Assembly (NCBI GenBank): GCA_965226965.1
Contig: OZ245715.1
Coordinates: 2,728,001-2,792,000 of the forward strand
Reading direction: 5' to 3'
DNA: 64,000 nucleotides
Origin: Endoryza foliicola
GTDB lineage: Bacteria > Bacteroidota > Bacteroidia > Chitinophagales > Chitinophagaceae
Part shown: in pieces, positions 1 through 9,044 of the stretch
Layout of the letters: each line of letters opens with the position of its first letter
Numbering within the stretch: the first letter of the stretch is position 1
Notes under the pieces: generated by a model
Database searches by the model: none
Told to the model about the DNA's origin: nothing
The model's input: the letters and a program-made list of their open reading frames with translations, nothing else
Position numbers and translations under genes: made by a program

Positions 1-1739
1 AATTTCCGGTATCCAGTTTTGGCAAATTCATTTTGTTCGCTGCCATCATAACTTACAATCCGGGCCATACCTGCCATCATGTGGTATAAAATATGGCAAT
101 GAAAAAACCAGTCTTGTTGTTCGTTGGCCTCAAATTCTATAGTAACTGTTTCCATTGGTTTGATATCGAACGTATGCTTCATGGGCGAATATTCGCCCTG
201 TGCATTAATGAAGCGGAAGAAGTGGCCATGCAAATGCAATGGATGCCGCATCATGGTATTATTGGTTAAAACAAATCTTACCCGTTCACCTTTTTGGATA
301 AGGATTTTATCGGCAACGGATAAAGTTTTAAAATTGAACGACCATACATACCGCAACATATTTCCGGTAAGGGTTAGTTTAATTTCTCTTGGTTTCAAAG
401 TTGAATCCAAAGTGGTGGGATGCAGTGCCCGCAGCATATTGTAATTAAATTCACCAGGTATTTCCATATTCATATCCATGCCCTGCATACCATCCATCTT
501 CATGCCTTCCATATTCTGCATATCCATTTCTTTCTTTTTTGGCATAGTATCACCGGGCATGTCCATGCCTTTCATATCCATGCCCTGCATATTGCCCATG
601 TCCATTCCTTTCATATTCATGCTACCCATTTCCTGCATCATCTTAAAATAATTCAGCCTTGGGATATCCGGGGCTTTCATGACAGGGCCGTTGCCAAAAT
701 AAGCAGATGAGTATCCTGTTACATCCCATGAAGTAGCCCGCAGCTCTGCGGCGCCTGTTTCAGGTACTGTAATCAATACGTCATAAGTTTCGGCGATAGC
801 GATTTCCAGTTTATTTACATTGACAGGGGTGACATTGATGCCATCAGCGGCAATTATCCGCATGTAGCTGTTTGCATATTGCAGATTGAAGTAGGTAGAA
901 GCCGAACCATTAATAATCCGAAGCCGGACTATTTCTCCTGGTTTGGCATCATTAAATTCATTTGCTTCCTGCCCGTTCAGCAAAAATTTATTGTAATAAA
1001 CATCTGATACATCCATAGCAGGCATACGCTGCCATTCCTGTTTTAGTTTGTCTTTAAATGAACCTGCAGCAATGGCTTCGCCATAGCTTTGCAAGGCACC
1101 TTTCTTAATGGCATACCATTCGCCTCCACGTTTCAGGTAACGCATTACCTGGTGTGGGTTTTCGTCCGTCCAGTCTGACAGTAGCAAAACATATTCTTTT
1201 AATTCAGGTTCTGGCCGGGCGGGATGGATTACGATTGAACCATACAAACCGCTTTGCTCCTGCAGCATAGTGTGGGAGTGATACCAATAAGTGCCGCTTT
1301 GTATCAATGGAAAAGTGAACGTATAAGTTTTGCCTGCCTCCACAGGAGAAGTTGTTAAATAAGGAACACCGTCTTCTTTATTGGGTAACAATATTCCATG
1401 CCAGTGAATGGATGTTTCCATCTTCATCAGGTTATGCACCCGGATGATGGCCGTATCGCCTTCAGTAAATTCAAGAATGGGTGCTGGTATCTGGCCGTTA
1501 ATAGCAATGGCATGGCGATGCTTACCGGTAAAGTTCACCATCGTATCAGTTACATACAGGTCGTATTCCACTTTCTTACTCTGATAAATTTTTCCGGGTG
1601 CAGGTTGTATTGCCTTCAAAGGAAAATTATACGATGTAATTTTTTTTACTCCCTCGTCTTTAGCTGATGGCATGGAATGTTTCATTTGTGCAAGAGTGCA
1701 AACCGGAATCAACAATATAAATGAAAGCATTTTTTTCAT
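1..1739 (-). CDS. Multicopper oxidase, CopA-like, C-terminus cut by window edge
   Basis: Reading leftward from an ATG at 1739, the frame stays open to base 1, giving 579 residues with the stop outside the window. A signal peptide (residues 1-18, ending LAQ) sends it to the periplasm. Three cupredoxin domains are indicated by the copper ligands HWHG (112-115), HSH (154-156), HPLHLHG near residue 500 and HCHILYHMMAGM near 550, so all type 1, 2 and 3 sites appear intact. A Met-rich insert rich in GMxM steps lies at about 366-426, as in CopA/PcoA and CueO, where such segments bind copper. It probably oxidises Cu(I) or related substrates. It is the last visible gene of the leftward efflux operon, 11 bases after the DUF2231 gene. 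Substrate is inferred from family and context. Confidence 0.93.
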   Translation of the reverse strand, partial: MKKMLSFILLIPVCTLAQMKHSMPSAKDEGVKKITSYNFPLKAIQPAPGKIYQSKKVEYDLYVTDTMVNFTGKHRHAIAINGQIPAPILEFTEGDTAIIRVHNLMKMETSIHWHGILLPNKEDGVPYLTTSPVEAGKTYTFTFPLIQSGTYWYHSHTMLQEQSGLYGSIVIHPARPEPELKEYVLLLSDWTDENPHQVMRYLKRGGEWYAIKKGALQSYGEAIAAGSFKDKLKQEWQRMPAMDVSDVYYNKFLLNGQEANEFNDAKPGEIVRLRIINGSASTYFNLQYANSYMRIIAADGINVTPVNVNKLEIAIAETYDVLITVPETGAAELRATSWDVTGYSSAYFGNGPVMKAPDIPRLNYFKMMQEMGSMNMKGMDMGNMQGMDMKGMDMPGDTMPKKKEMDMQNMEGMKMDGMQGMDMNMEIPGEFNYNMLRALHPTTLDSTLKPREIKLTLTGNMLRYVWSFNFKTLSVADKILIQKGERVRFVLTNNTMMRHPLHLHGHFFRFINAQGEYSPMKHTFDIKPMETVTIEFEANEQQDWFFHCHILYHMMAGMARIVSYDGSEQNEFAKTGYRK

Positions 1740-1750
1740 GATGATGTCAT

Positions 1751-2782
1751 TTATTGTTTATCCTGTTTATAATTCTTTTTCCGGGAAGGGTTATTGTCTG
1801 GAAAGCGGAGGGTGTCCATTGGTTTTTTTGCCGGCATCTTCATGTTGTCCATACCGGGCATATCCATGCTTTTCATGTCTTTCATTTTCATGGATGAGTC
1901 CATTTTCATTTTATCCATGCCCGGCATATCGTTCATATCTTTCATTTTCATGGAAGAATCCATTTTCATATCCTTCATGTCTTTCATGTTGTCCATACCA
2001 GGCATATTCTTCATGTCCTTCATCTTATCCATTCCTTTCATACCCTTCATGTCTTTCATGTTGTCCATACCAGGCATATTCTTCATGTCCTTCATCTTAT
2101 CCATTCCTTTCATACCCTTCATATCTTTCATGCCTGCATTTTTATCCATGCCGGGCATGTTCATGTTCTTCATGTCCTTCATATTCATAGACGAGTCCGT
2201 TTTCATGTTACCCATACCCGGCATTTTATCCATATTGTTCATACCGGGCATGGTATCGGTCATTTTCATGGAGCTATCATTCTTCATATCCATATCCTTC
2301 ATGTCTTTCATATCTCCACCCTCGCCATGGCCTTTCATTAAATACCTGCCCATAGGCCCCACACCTGCAATATGGGTAAGTTTTGCCCCATGATGCCCTG
2401 CAATGGAGAGAAAAACAGCAGCAATGATAGCGGCAATCAATACAATAATTTCAAATGAACGCCGGTTAATTTTAAAAAACACACCGATGCTTTTTAGCAA
2501 AAAAGTAATGCCACTCATCCAAAGTGTTAGCTGTGCATATTTTTCATGGGCTTCAAACATTTCCAATGCTGCTTTGGGTGCATCTGCTGATGGCTCTGCA
2601 TGAAAGATGGTGCTGGCGGCAAGAGAAGAAAAGAAAGCACCAGCCATAATAACCAATGTGACCCATTTAATTTGTTTCAGGTCTTTCCAAACCAGCACGG
2701 CCTGTAAAGCAGCAGCTAATAAAATAAGCACAATGGGGAAATGTACCGCCAATGGATGTAATGAAGGGAAGTCTTTGAACAT
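1751..2782 (-). CDS. DUF2231-type membrane protein with long Met-rich tail
   Basis: 343 residues. The N-terminal third carries the LHPLAVHFPI motif (8-17) and about four membrane helices, as in DUF2231 proteins, a family linked to haem or metal membrane functions. From about residue 152 to 330 the chain becomes an extended Met/Asp/Lys tail of repeated KDMKxM and MPGMDxM steps, ending in a short basic tail. Methionine-only ligands of this kind favour Cu(I) or Ag(I). Part of the tail is an exact 24-residue repeat encoded by a 72-base tandem repeat. The gene lies between DUF2911 and the multicopper oxidase and probably shares their mRNA. I infer a copper-buffering or delivery role for the tail; the side on which it sits was not determined. 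Confidence 0.85.
   Translation of the reverse strand: MFKDFPSLHPLAVHFPIVLILLAAALQAVLVWKDLKQIKWVTLVIMAGAFFSSLAASTIFHAEPSADAPKAALEMFEAHEKYAQLTLWMSGITFLLKSIGVFFKINRRSFEIIVLIAAIIAAVFLSIAGHHGAKLTHIAGVGPMGRYLMKGHGEGGDMKDMKDMDMKNDSSMKMTDTMPGMNNMDKMPGMGNMKTDSSMNMKDMKNMNMPGMDKNAGMKDMKGMKGMDKMKDMKNMPGMDNMKDMKGMKGMDKMKDMKNMPGMDNMKDMKDMKMDSSMKMKDMNDMPGMDKMKMDSSMKMKDMKSMDMPGMDNMKMPAKKPMDTLRFPDNNPSRKKNYKQDKQ
1974..2117. repeat. Two perfect 72-base tandem repeats in the Met-rich tail
   Basis: Bases 1974-2045 and 2046-2117 are identical by eye and in frame, encoding the same 24 residues twice. Flanking sequence holds shorter degenerate versions. Such arrays can change length by replication slippage, so the number of methionines may vary between strains. 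Confidence 0.9.
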
Positions 2783-2805
2783 ATTTCAATAATTTACTGC
2801 AGAGA

Positions 2806-3375
2806 TTATTTAAGGAATCTGAAATCAAACTCAACTCTTATCTTTTCCCATACCACAGCAATCTTGCCAGTTTCGTTTTTCCCGGTTTCAATAAAATATT
2901 GCAACCGCTCTGTATGATTAACTTTTTTCGGTTTCACCTTAATCCTGATTATATCATCTTTTTCATCGTACTCTGTGGCAAGATGCTGTTTCCAGTTTTT
3001 ATTTATAATCAGCGTCCATTCCTTTTTACCGGGGATGGAGAAGAAAGCATATTTACCGGCCGGTATTTCATTACCATTTACAACAAATGCTTTTGGCATT
3101 TCCAGGGTAGTGGCATCATGTGCACCGGTTACCCATACCTCATCATAAGGAACTAATCCGCCCCATATAATTCTTTTACGAACACCGGGTGAGTGATAAT
3201 TAATTTTTATACTATCGCCATTAAGGATAGCGAAAGCCATAGAATTAATACTTTTTTTAGCAGTGTCTTTAACAAGGTTTGGGTTGTAGCAAACTTCTTC
3301 TTTCTTTTGTTCCTGCGCTGTTACAGAGAATGCTGTCGCAGTTATTAAAAGCAGTAAATAAATTTTCTTTTTCAT
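2806..3375 (-). CDS. DUF2911 family secreted protein
   Basis: 189 residues with a signal peptide ending at about residue 20 (VTAQ). The body has the family's typical run: a YHSPGVRKR segment, IIWGGLVPYDEVW, an AHDATTLE stretch, PAGKYAFFSIP and a WTLIINKNWKQH segment. DUF2911 proteins are common secreted proteins of Bacteroidota with no assigned reaction. The gene follows the methyltransferase by 18 bases and precedes the DUF2231 gene by 23 bases, so it belongs to the efflux operon. The family call is firm; I see no catalytic residues that would assign a function. Confidence 0.88.
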   Translation of the reverse strand: MKKKIYLLLLITATAFSVTAQEQKKEEVCYNPNLVKDTAKKSINSMAFAILNGDSIKINYHSPGVRKRIIWGGLVPYDEVWVTGAHDATTLEMPKAFVVNGNEIPAGKYAFFSIPGKKEWTLIINKNWKQHLATEYDEKDDIIRIKVKPKKVNHTERLQYFIETGKNETGKIAVVWEKIRVEFDFRFLK

Positions 3376-3393
3376 GAGATTTTTTATTTATAA

Positions 3394-4044
3394 TTATATT
3401 TTTTTCGCACTGATTATTTGTACTTCTCCAAATATGGTCTTAAAACAGGTTTTAATGGCTACATTTTCAAACCCGGCATCTGAAATTAATTCAGGCAATA
3501 GTCCTTTAGCATTTGCATCTGTTGATTTAAATCCATCCAGTCCTCTTATGATATTGAAAAGTGTTCTTTGAATCCATGACTTAGAACGGCCAAAATCTGC
3601 AATAAGCAACTGCCCATCTTTATTTAAAACCCGGAATATTTCTGCCAGCATATTTTGCTTTGTATCTGTATCAAGGTGATGAAAAACCAGGCAGGATATT
3701 ACTCTGTCAAAAGCATTATGCTGAAAGGGAAGATGTGTTCCATCATAATCCAGTAGAAAAACATCTAACTTCTTTTCTTTTACTTTTTGAATTGCCCTGT
3801 CTAATATTTCTCTATCCACATCAATTCCTGTAACCTTCGCTCCAGGGTGCATTTCCTTTGCCATAATAGTTAGTGTAGCTGTGCCACATCCAAAATCCAA
3901 TACTTTCACTCCTGCCGGAATGTTAGCTGTTTCAATCAATGCCTGTTTAATTTTCTTTTCTGGCATTGTGAGATTTATAAAGAAATCATACAAAGGAGTT
4001 AACCATTTGAAGCGAAGTGCCGGTATGTATTTTGTTTGCCCCAC
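3394..4044 (-). CDS. Class I SAM-dependent methyltransferase (UbiE/Methyltransf_11 type)
   Basis: 216 residues, no signal peptide, so cytoplasmic. Motif I is VLDFGCGTATLT (around 49-60), followed by the acidic VTGIDVD loop, a DGTHLPF motif II-like segment and a VFHHL post-motif, all typical of small-molecule methyltransferases. The substrate cannot be read. Resembling proteins include UbiE-like enzymes and arsenite methyltransferase-like proteins, but I do not see the conserved cysteine set of ArsM. It lies between the single-chain RND pump and DUF2911, separated from the pump by an inverted repeat, and may have its own transcript end. Confidence 0.82.
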   Translation of the reverse strand: MGQTKYIPALRFKWLTPLYDFFINLTMPEKKIKQALIETANIPAGVKVLDFGCGTATLTIMAKEMHPGAKVTGIDVDREILDRAIQKVKEKKLDVFLLDYDGTHLPFQHNAFDRVISCLVFHHLDTDTKQNMLAEIFRVLNKDGQLLIADFGRSKSWIQRTLFNIIRGLDGFKSTDANAKGLLPELISDAGFENVAIKTCFKTIFGEVQIISAKKI

Positions 4045-4110
4045 TACAGTTGCTTTATTTTAAAATTAATATCTGAATTAAACCAGGTTCAAAACGGAAT
4101 TCCAAATTGG

Positions 4111-4180
4111 TGGGTGCGGAAACCCTGCTCCACAAAGCGTTTCTTTTTAAATAAAGAAACTAAAGCAGGGCTCCGACCCA
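4111..4180. repeat. Long imperfect inverted repeat between pump and methyltransferase genes
   Basis: Nested arms: CCCTGCT (4123-4129) pairs with AGCAGGG (4164-4170), and inside it GTTTCTTT (4139-4146) pairs with AAAGAAAC (4153-4160). The outer flanks GGGTGCGGA and TCCGACCC extend the pairing imperfectly. There is no T-run on either side, so it is not a standard terminator. It could be an mRNA-processing or stabilising hairpin, or a remnant of a small interspersed repeat. Confidence 0.6.
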
Positions 4181-4240
4181 TGTTTTACATTTTTATTTAC
4201 TGGCAACCATCCTTTAGTAAGGGTTACTTTTATTTCTCTG

Positions 4241-7200
4241 TTACTCCATATCTTTTTTATTCTGTTCAGCTATATACTTATCTAATGCTTTTTTGCCAAA
4301 CTGTTTAAATACAACAGGAGTTACAATCATATCTAATAAAGTAGAGCTGATTAAACCGCCGAGGATAACAGTAGCAACGGGATATAAAATTTCTTTTCCC
4401 GGTGCAGTAGCATCCATCGTTAAAGGAATTAAAGCCAATGCCGCAACCAGGGCAGTCATTAATACCGGCACTAATCTTTCCAGCGAACCACGGATAATCA
4501 TCTTATCACTGAAAGTTTCACCCTCATGCTGTACCAAGTGTATGTAATGGCTTATCATCATAATACCGTTCCTTGATGCTATACCCGTAAGTGTAATAAA
4601 ACCGACCATAGTAGCAATCGAAAAAACACCGCCGGTAAGCAATACGGCTACCACACTTCCTATCAACGCCAACGGCACATTAAGCATAATCTGCAGCGCA
4701 ATACGACTTGATTTGAAATGACTGTATAATACCAAGAAGATGCCGGCAATAGAAAATATGCTGAGAATAGTAATAAGCTTGGAAGCTGATTGCTGGCTTT
4801 CAAACTGGCCGCCCCATTGCAGGAAATATCCCTGCGGAAGTTGTAATTGTTCATTCACCTTCTGCTGCATTTCTTTTACCGTGCTTCCAAGGTCTCTGCC
4901 CTGAACATTGGCGGAAACTACAATTCGTCTTAAAGTGTTTTCGTGATATACAGAATTGACACCACTTTCCATTTCAATTTGGGCGATTTGTTTTAGTGGA
5001 ATCAGCGCACCATCAGAGGTAGCTATTTGTGTATTGCCGATTTCATCAAGATTGCTTCTGATACTGTCGGTGGTACGCAGCACTATATCAAATGTTTTTT
5101 GCCCATCTAATATTTGGGTACTTATTTTACCGTTGTAAAAAATCTCAATATCCTCGGCTACTTTACCCACCTGCAAGCCGTACCGCTGCACAGCCGCCCG
5201 GTCTATTCTTATACTTAGCTGGGGCACCAGTACCTGCTTTTCAACCTGTACATCTACTGCGCCTGGGACTGTATTAATGATATCTTTTAACTTGGCAGCA
5301 TTACTGCGTAAGTCAGCCAAATCGTTTCCAAAAATTTTAATGGCAATCTGTGCCCGTACACCAGAGAGTAAATGGTCAAGACGATGGGAAATAGGCTGCC
5401 CTATATTTACCGTTACGCCTTTTAATACGGACAGTCTTTCTCTTATCTGGGCAAGTATTTTGTCCCTCTTACCAATTCTATCGGGGTATAATGCTACTTC
5501 AATTTCAGAGTTGCTTGGCGGTTCGGCATGTTCGTCTAACTCAGCACGGCCTGTACGGCGGGCAGTAAGCTGCACACCATCTACTTTTAAAATTTCTTTT
5601 TCAGCAATACTTCCTGTTTTATTGGCTTCCTCCAGCGAAGTGCCCGGTGGCAGGGACAGGTTAATGGTAAAACTTCCTTCATTAAATGGGGGTAAAAACT
5701 CTGTTCCCAAAAAAGGGATGATACTCATGGAAGCTACAATCATAGCGATTGCAATTCCAATAACTACTTTAGGACGTTTTAATCCAATTTTAAGTAATTT
5801 AATATCCTGCCGCTTTAAGAACTTCACAAAAGTGCTGTCATCATGAGAAGATGCATATAGAGCTTCTTCTTCAATCGTCCGTCCATGCGGTTTTTCCTGC
5901 TCTGCCTCTTCAAATGTATGGGTGTGTTTTTTTCTTCCTTTCCAGAAAGTAAGATTAACGTGGTCGAGATGCCTTTTTTTGCCTAACAGGTAGCTGCACA
6001 AAGCCGGTGTAACAGTGAGTGATACAGCTAAAGAAGCTATGATAGAAGTGATATAGGCAATGCCCAATGGAGCAAATATTTTCCCTTCAATCCCCTGCAG
6101 GTAAAACAATGGAAGAAATACGAGGACTACAATGATAGTGGCATAAACAATGGAATTTCTTACCTCACTGCTGGCTTCATAAATTACTTTCATTAGCGGC
6201 TTTGGATTGGGGCTTGTCCAGTTTTCTTTTAATCGCCGGAATACATTTTCCACATCTACAATAGCATCATCTACCAGCTCTCCAATGGCAATAGCAAGAC
6301 CGCCAAGTGTAAGGGTATTGATAGATATTCCAAACATTTTAAAAACAATAGCTGTAATGATAAGTGATAAAGGAATAGCAGTAAGTGTAATGATGGTGGT
6401 TCTGAAATTAAGCAGGAAGAGAAACAAAATGATAATAACGAGGATAAACCCATCCCTTAACGCATGCTCCACATTGGTAAGAGAGTTTTCAATAAAGTGT
6501 TTTTGCTGAAACACATCAGTATTAATTTTTACATCAGATGGCACTGATTTTTTTATATCATCAATTGCTTTTATGATTTCTGCTGTTAGTGTAACCGTAT
6601 TGGCATTCGGCTGTTTTTCTATGCTCAGGATTACCGCAGGTTTGCCATTCAGAGAACCATCACCTCTTTTTATTGGCCCGCCAAATTTTACTTCGGCCAG
6701 TTGGTGAAGCAGCACCGGTGTTCCATTTTTGTTGGCTACTACGGTATTGGCCAAATCTTCTAAAGTATTTGCCCGTGCAAGATTACGAACCAATACCTCA
6801 GAGCCTTTATTATCATTTACAAAACCGCCGGTTGTATTGATATTGGTAAGTTGTAAAGCATTGTCAACATCACCAACAGACAAATTATACTGCCGTAATT
6901 TATCGGGAGAAATTAAAACCTGGTACTGCATACGGACACCGCCGATGGGAATTACCTGTGCAATGCCTTTAACACTCATCAGCCTTCTGCGGATAACGAA
7001 ATCGCTAAGTGTCCTCAAATCTGCAGGGGATGTGGTATCGGATGAAACAGCTATCATCATAAATTGTCCCATAACGGAACTGATTGGCCCCATTACAGGC
7101 ACAATCTTATTAGGTAACTGCACCGTTTGTATTTTTTCGGCAGTTAACTGCCGGGCCCTGTATATATCTGTCTTCCAGTCAAACTCTACAAATACCAAAC

Positions 7201-7471
7201 CCAGTCCGGGAGATGCTACTGACCTTACTACTTCTACTCCAGGTGCGCCATTTAAAGAAGTTTCAACAGGTAATATAACCTGCGCTTCAATTTCTTCTGG
7301 CGACATGCCATTAGATTCAAGGAAAATAGTTACCCTTGGCCGGTTTAAATCAGGTAGCACATCTACTGGCAGGTTTACCAACGTAAAAACGCCGTATACC
7401 ATTAACAGGGCAGCCATGGCTACTACAAGTAAACGGTTCTTAAGAGAGAAGTGTATGAGTCTGTTAAGCAT
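4241..7471 (-). CDS. Heavy-metal efflux RND pump, single chain (CusA/CzcA family)
   Basis: 1076 residues, normal full length for an HME-RND inner-membrane pump. It has the N-terminal helix, a first periplasmic loop, helices 2-6, a second loop and helices 8-12. The proton-relay region GELVDDAIVDVEN keeps the conserved Asp and Glu. The Met ligands known to bind Cu(I)/Ag(I) in E. coli CusA are absent: the matching segments read SNSEIEVAL and SHRLDHLLSGV. I therefore infer a different metal, possibly divalent, unlike the two split pumps further right. The partner adaptor (9891-11567) and channel (11564-12754) lie upstream in the same direction. A strong terminator at 7521-7554 precedes the gene, so it is reached by read-through or a promoter hidden in the 90-base gap. 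Confidence 0.93.
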   Translation of the reverse strand: MLNRLIHFSLKNRLLVVAMAALLMVYGVFTLVNLPVDVLPDLNRPRVTIFLESNGMSPEEIEAQVILPVETSLNGAPGVEVVRSVASPGLGLVFVEFDWKTDIYRARQLTAEKIQTVQLPNKIVPVMGPISSVMGQFMMIAVSSDTTSPADLRTLSDFVIRRRLMSVKGIAQVIPIGGVRMQYQVLISPDKLRQYNLSVGDVDNALQLTNINTTGGFVNDNKGSEVLVRNLARANTLEDLANTVVANKNGTPVLLHQLAEVKFGGPIKRGDGSLNGKPAVILSIEKQPNANTVTLTAEIIKAIDDIKKSVPSDVKINTDVFQQKHFIENSLTNVEHALRDGFILVIIILFLFLLNFRTTIITLTAIPLSLIITAIVFKMFGISINTLTLGGLAIAIGELVDDAIVDVENVFRRLKENWTSPNPKPLMKVIYEASSEVRNSIVYATIIVVLVFLPLFYLQGIEGKIFAPLGIAYITSIIASLAVSLTVTPALCSYLLGKKRHLDHVNLTFWKGRKKHTHTFEEAEQEKPHGRTIEEEALYASSHDDSTFVKFLKRQDIKLLKIGLKRPKVVIGIAIAMIVASMSIIPFLGTEFLPPFNEGSFTINLSLPPGTSLEEANKTGSIAEKEILKVDGVQLTARRTGRAELDEHAEPPSNSEIEVALYPDRIGKRDKILAQIRERLSVLKGVTVNIGQPISHRLDHLLSGVRAQIAIKIFGNDLADLRSNAAKLKDIINTVPGAVDVQVEKQVLVPQLSIRIDRAAVQRYGLQVGKVAEDIEIFYNGKISTQILDGQKTFDIVLRTTDSIRSNLDEIGNTQIATSDGALIPLKQIAQIEMESGVNSVYHENTLRRIVVSANVQGRDLGSTVKEMQQKVNEQLQLPQGYFLQWGGQFESQQSASKLITILSIFSIAGIFLVLYSHFKSSRIALQIMLNVPLALIGSVVAVLLTGGVFSIATMVGFITLTGIASRNGIMMISHYIHLVQHEGETFSDKMIIRGSLERLVPVLMTALVAALALIPLTMDATAPGKEILYPVATVILGGLISSTLLDMIVTPVVFKQFGKKALDKYIAEQNKKDME

Positions 7472-7520
7472 AAAATAAATTCTTTAATCACTATTACACA
7501 TTTTAAGGCAGTAGCATTTT

Positions 7521-7554
7521 AAAACATAGCAGGCAGTAATACCTGCTATGTTTT
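7521..7554 (-). terminator. Intrinsic terminator-like hairpin upstream of the pump gene
   Basis: A 13-base perfect stem (7521-7533 with 7542-7554) around an 8-base loop, followed on the minus strand by a short T-run that is part of the stem's end. It lies just after the stop of the small His-rich gene and could attenuate read-through into the pump. Confidence 0.75.
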
Positions 7555-7563
7555 GGTATCGTT

Positions 7564-7992
7564 TTAATGTTGATGATTATGTCCATCTGCTGCAGGCTTG
7601 GCCTTTGCCGTAAGGTCAAAAGAAGCCGATGCAGTTTTACCACTGGTTGTAAAAGTGACAATTGCCTTATTGTACTTTTTAGCTTTGTCCAGTGTGTACA
7701 TAAAGCCTTCTGCACCGCTTGGAATTAATGTAATAGTTGACGTTTTTCCGTCGGCCATTTGTATCACAGCAGTTCCTGCTACACCCGTATTCTTCATTGC
7801 TTTTTCATTAGCGTCCAGCAAATAAGCCATTACCATACCGTCTTTTACACTTACTTCAATATGAAAATCACCGGCAGACTTAACTGTTCCGCCATGTGGT
7901 GAACCATGTTTGTGGTCGCCGCCACTGTGTTGTGCAAATGTTGCGAAGGATGTCATCATCATCACCGCCATCAGAATTGTTATCTTTTTCAT
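7564..7992 (-). CDS. Small secreted His-rich protein, probable metal binder
   Basis: 142 residues with a signal peptide ending at about residue 20 (TFAQ). The mature N-terminus is HSGGDHKHGSPHGG and the C-terminus ends DGHNHQH; between lies a compact beta-rich region. The HGG step is common in periplasmic proteins encoded near RND metal pumps. It lies 35 bases after the HMBD lipoprotein gene and just before a terminator, so it is probably the end of the first part of the operon. I infer periplasmic metal scavenging or delivery to the adaptor; no named family is recognised. Confidence 0.78.
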   Translation of the reverse strand: MKKITILMAVMMMTSFATFAQHSGGDHKHGSPHGGTVKSAGDFHIEVSVKDGMVMAYLLDANEKAMKNTGVAGTAVIQMADGKTSTITLIPSGAEGFMYTLDKAKKYNKAIVTFTTSGKTASASFDLTAKAKPAADGHNHQH

Positions 7993-8027
7993 TGTTTTAA
8001 ATTTTATTGTTACTAAATAAATTGATA

Positions 8028-9023
8028 TTAATGTTTCTCCTGTTCTTCCTTCTTCATATCCATTCCTTTCATAGTATCAGCATTGCCTTCTGCTACGTTC
8101 ATTACAAAGTCACTGGTGTAAACTTTTCCTTTACTCTGGAATTGTATCCACCCACGGTACACACCGGGCTTTTCAAAAGTGGTATGCAAATCAAACTTGC
8201 CGCCTTCCACACTTGGATGAACATGCAAATATTTTTTGTCGGCAAGGCTTACCACTACCATGTGGGCTTTAGCGCCGAGGTAATCTTCTAAAGTGTTTAC
8301 GTCAACCTCTTTACCATTAAGCATCATCACACCATTAATATGCATAGCCATATTGGTTAAAAATTTGCCGCCTTCAGGAGTAAGTGAAACAGAGAACCCA
8401 TCACCTGCTGCACCGGTTAATTTATCTGCCCCATAAACTTTTGCCGGGGGTACTGTTCCAGCCACAGTTACATTCAGATAGTCAACTGTATGATTGGCAC
8501 CGCTTGGCTTATAATCAGCAAACAAGGTGTATTTGCCGGGAGCTGGAAATTTTTCTTTTACCGTGTAAGAACCATCTGCGTTCAGTTCAGGATGTATGTG
8601 GTCAAACCAGCTAAGGTCATCACTCACTACAATGAGGTGTATTTTTTTTGTGTGTTCCACATCCAAAGGAACCTGCTCAGTTGGTTTATCTTTTATTTTT
8701 GGAGTCATGGATAAAGTAACTTCTTCTCCCGGTTTTGGAGATGCTGGATTATATGTAAACTGCATATTAACATTGCTTGGGCCACCAGCATTGTCATTAT
8801 GCTCCAGTTTCATTCCGCATTTTGGGCAGGTATCGCCTTCTTTTCCGGTTACTTCGGGGTGCATGGGGCAGGCAAAAATATGGTCGCCGCCCTCATGTGA
8901 CATTTCTGTTTTTGTTGTATCTGTCGCAGAAGTTTTTGTATCGCCGCTGTTGTTACATGCTGCAAAAATTGCAACAGTGCTGATAGCGAAAATTGCCATC
9001 GTAATTTTTAATACTTGTTTCAT
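8028..9023 (-). CDS. Lipoprotein with heavy-metal-binding domain and Ig-like domains
   Basis: 331 residues. The lipobox IFAAC places the lipidated cysteine at 23. A heavy-metal-binding domain (HMBD, motif CPMHPEV...CPKCGMKL) spans about 50-73, with two Cys and Met/His ligands. The rest looks like two beta-sandwich modules with metal-type motifs DHIHPEL and HVHPSVEGG and a C-terminal Met/Lys-rich tail. HMBD occurs on CusB-like adaptors and on stand-alone carriers. The gene sits in the efflux operon with 20-base spacing to the next gene. I infer a periplasmic metal-binding protein; the sensed or carried metal is not shown by sequence. Confidence 0.85.
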   Translation of the reverse strand: MKQVLKITMAIFAISTVAIFAACNNSGDTKTSATDTTKTEMSHEGGDHIFACPMHPEVTGKEGDTCPKCGMKLEHNDNAGGPSNVNMQFTYNPASPKPGEEVTLSMTPKIKDKPTEQVPLDVEHTKKIHLIVVSDDLSWFDHIHPELNADGSYTVKEKFPAPGKYTLFADYKPSGANHTVDYLNVTVAGTVPPAKVYGADKLTGAAGDGFSVSLTPEGGKFLTNMAMHINGVMMLNGKEVDVNTLEDYLGAKAHMVVVSLADKKYLHVHPSVEGGKFDLHTTFEKPGVYRGWIQFQSKGKVYTSDFVMNVAEGNADTMKGMDMKKEEQEKH

Positions 9024-9044
9024 TTGTTTTATTTAATTGATTAG

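Noticed and set aside
1974..2117. CRISPR array
   Set aside because: The repeats are in-frame coding repeats with no spacers of distinct sequence.
1672..2393. Plus-strand ORFs over the Met-rich gene
   Set aside because: They are antisense reads of the repetitive Met codons and encode low-complexity Ser/Phe/Ile/Pro-rich sequence.
4202..4210. Plus-strand GGCAACCAT near the pump gene end
   Set aside because: No second block and no plus-strand gene follow.
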